In this document: piece by piece, positions 5,873-6,367 of the stretch
How the letters are laid out: each line of letters starts with the position of its first letter
Numbering within the stretch: position 1 is the stretch's first letter
NCBI GenBank assembly: GCA_003104895.1
Contig: PQAG01000140.1
Span: forward strand, 1 to 6,367
Direction of reading: 5' to 3'
Source: Nitrosomonadales bacterium
GTDB taxonomy: Bacteria > Pseudomonadota > Gammaproteobacteria > Burkholderiales > Sulfuricellaceae
DNA length: 6,367 nt
Notes under the pieces: generated by a model
Database searches by the model: none
What the model was told of the DNA's origin: nothing
The model's input: only the letters and a program-made list of their open reading frames with translations
Translations under genes and position numbers: made by a program

Positions 5873-6323
5873 GCAAGAATGCGCAGCAGAGTGCGCAGTT
5901 AATGTGAATAGGAACGCGTTATTGGCTTGAGTTTTAAACCCTTATTCAGCGAAACTGAAAAGATACGAATCAAATCGTTACCCGATCTGAAGCATCAGCC
6001 GGCATACATCGTATCAACCAAAAATCGCTGCCGTGATTAGCAAAAACCAAGCTGCCGCTAGAGAAGCATTGCTGTAAAAAGCTTTTGGCTCAGGTGATAT
6101 TGCATGGGGCAAATATCAGATCACGTGGTCAGAATATAACCTTCTATTTATTCATTGCGGATGAATAATAGTTAACCATAAGCCCTATAAGGGTTTGCCG
6201 GGCTGCATGGTGGATCGCCGGGAATCACAACCGATTATTTGGGTTCACTGCTGCTTTGAGAATCGAGATTGTGCAGGGTGGGACGTGATCAGAAATGTCA
6301 AGCTTTGTCACGGAGAGGAATGC

Positions 6324-6353
6324 AAAAGGGCCAGCGCATAGACGCTAGCCCTT
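6324..6353 (-). terminator. Rho-independent terminator, probably of a leftward gene beyond the right edge
   Basis: AAGGGC (6326-6331) pairs with GCCCTT (6348-6353), and AGCG (6333-6336) with CGCT (6343-6346), across one C/A mismatch and a 6-nt loop. On the minus strand the stem is followed by TTTT then GCATT, the U-tract expected of an intrinsic terminator. On the plus strand the tail is only TGATATAT-like and weak. It therefore most likely ends a minus-strand transcript coming from the right, isolating the bactofilin region from it. Confidence 0.6.
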
Positions 6354-6367
6354 GATATATCTGGCTC

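Larger units (their letters stand above)
5783..6367. other. Long A+T-richer stretch without a convincing gene
   Basis: About 585 bases carry no ORF that I believe is coding; the only ATG-started frames I found are very short (around 17-19 codons) and lack good ribosome binding sites. Base composition is visibly richer in A and T than in the flanking genes. It contains the half-site cluster near the bactofilin gene, two TGCGCA palindromes 12 bp apart (5880-5885 and 5892-5897), an AAAAGCTTTT palindrome (6077-6086), a weak hairpin with CCCT/AGGG at its core near 6183-6193, and a terminator-like hairpin at the right end. I saw no tRNA or known RNA element. It presumably includes the bactofilin promoter, but no clear -35/-10 pair stands out. 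Confidence 0.6.

Noticed and set aside
5962..6015. Inverted repeat GATACGA / TCGTATC about 40 bp apart
   Set aside because: Seven-bp arms at that distance are expected by chance in a stretch of this length, and no supporting element lies near it.
6120..6131. Near-palindrome around CACGTG
   Set aside because: It is a short, imperfect site with no gene start or promoter nearby to give it a role.

Overview
The window reads as chromosomal DNA from a GC-rich proteobacterium. A betaproteobacterium is my best guess, from the strong Shine-Dalgarno sites, GC-rich codon use and the combination of DUF2905, RtcA and bactofilin genes, but nothing here proves the taxon. No rRNA, tRNA, insertion sequence, CRISPR array or integrase was found.

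Left part (1-758, both genes on the minus strand). The window opens inside a gene whose first 45 codons are visible. It has a GGARPGAGRKP-type N-terminus, and its promoter region carries a perfect 9+9 bp inverted repeat. Upstream of it lies a 166-residue acidic protein of unknown function built from two copies of one ~73-residue repeat.

Centre (about 900-4364, plus strand). A divergent intergenic region holds a candidate promoter, a small hairpin and a 21-codon ORF with a strong ribosome binding site. A tightly packed set of four genes follows: a DUF2905 membrane protein, an alkaline-phosphatase-superfamily phosphodiesterase/phosphatase, RNA 3'-phosphate cyclase (rtcA) and an HtpX-like M48 membrane metalloprotease. 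The phosphatase and rtcA are 3 nt apart, which suggests translational coupling and a shared role, possibly in RNA-end or nucleotide phosphate chemistry. The usual rtcA partners (rtcB ligase, rtcR activator) are not in the window.

Right part (4390-6367). Two minus-strand genes converge on the operon: a TPR-like helical protein of unknown function and a bactofilin, a polymer-forming cytoskeletal protein. A 7-bp GC hairpin lies between them. Upstream of the bactofilin are about 585 bases without a convincing gene. This stretch is visibly richer in A+T and holds a cluster of inverted TCAACG/CGTTGA half-sites close to the bactofilin start. At its right end is a hairpin with a U-tract in the minus orientation, probably the terminator of a leftward gene beyond the window.

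The items most worth a second look are the phosphatase-rtcA pair, the internally duplicated unknown protein, the palindromic operator at the left edge and the half-site cluster before the bactofilin gene.
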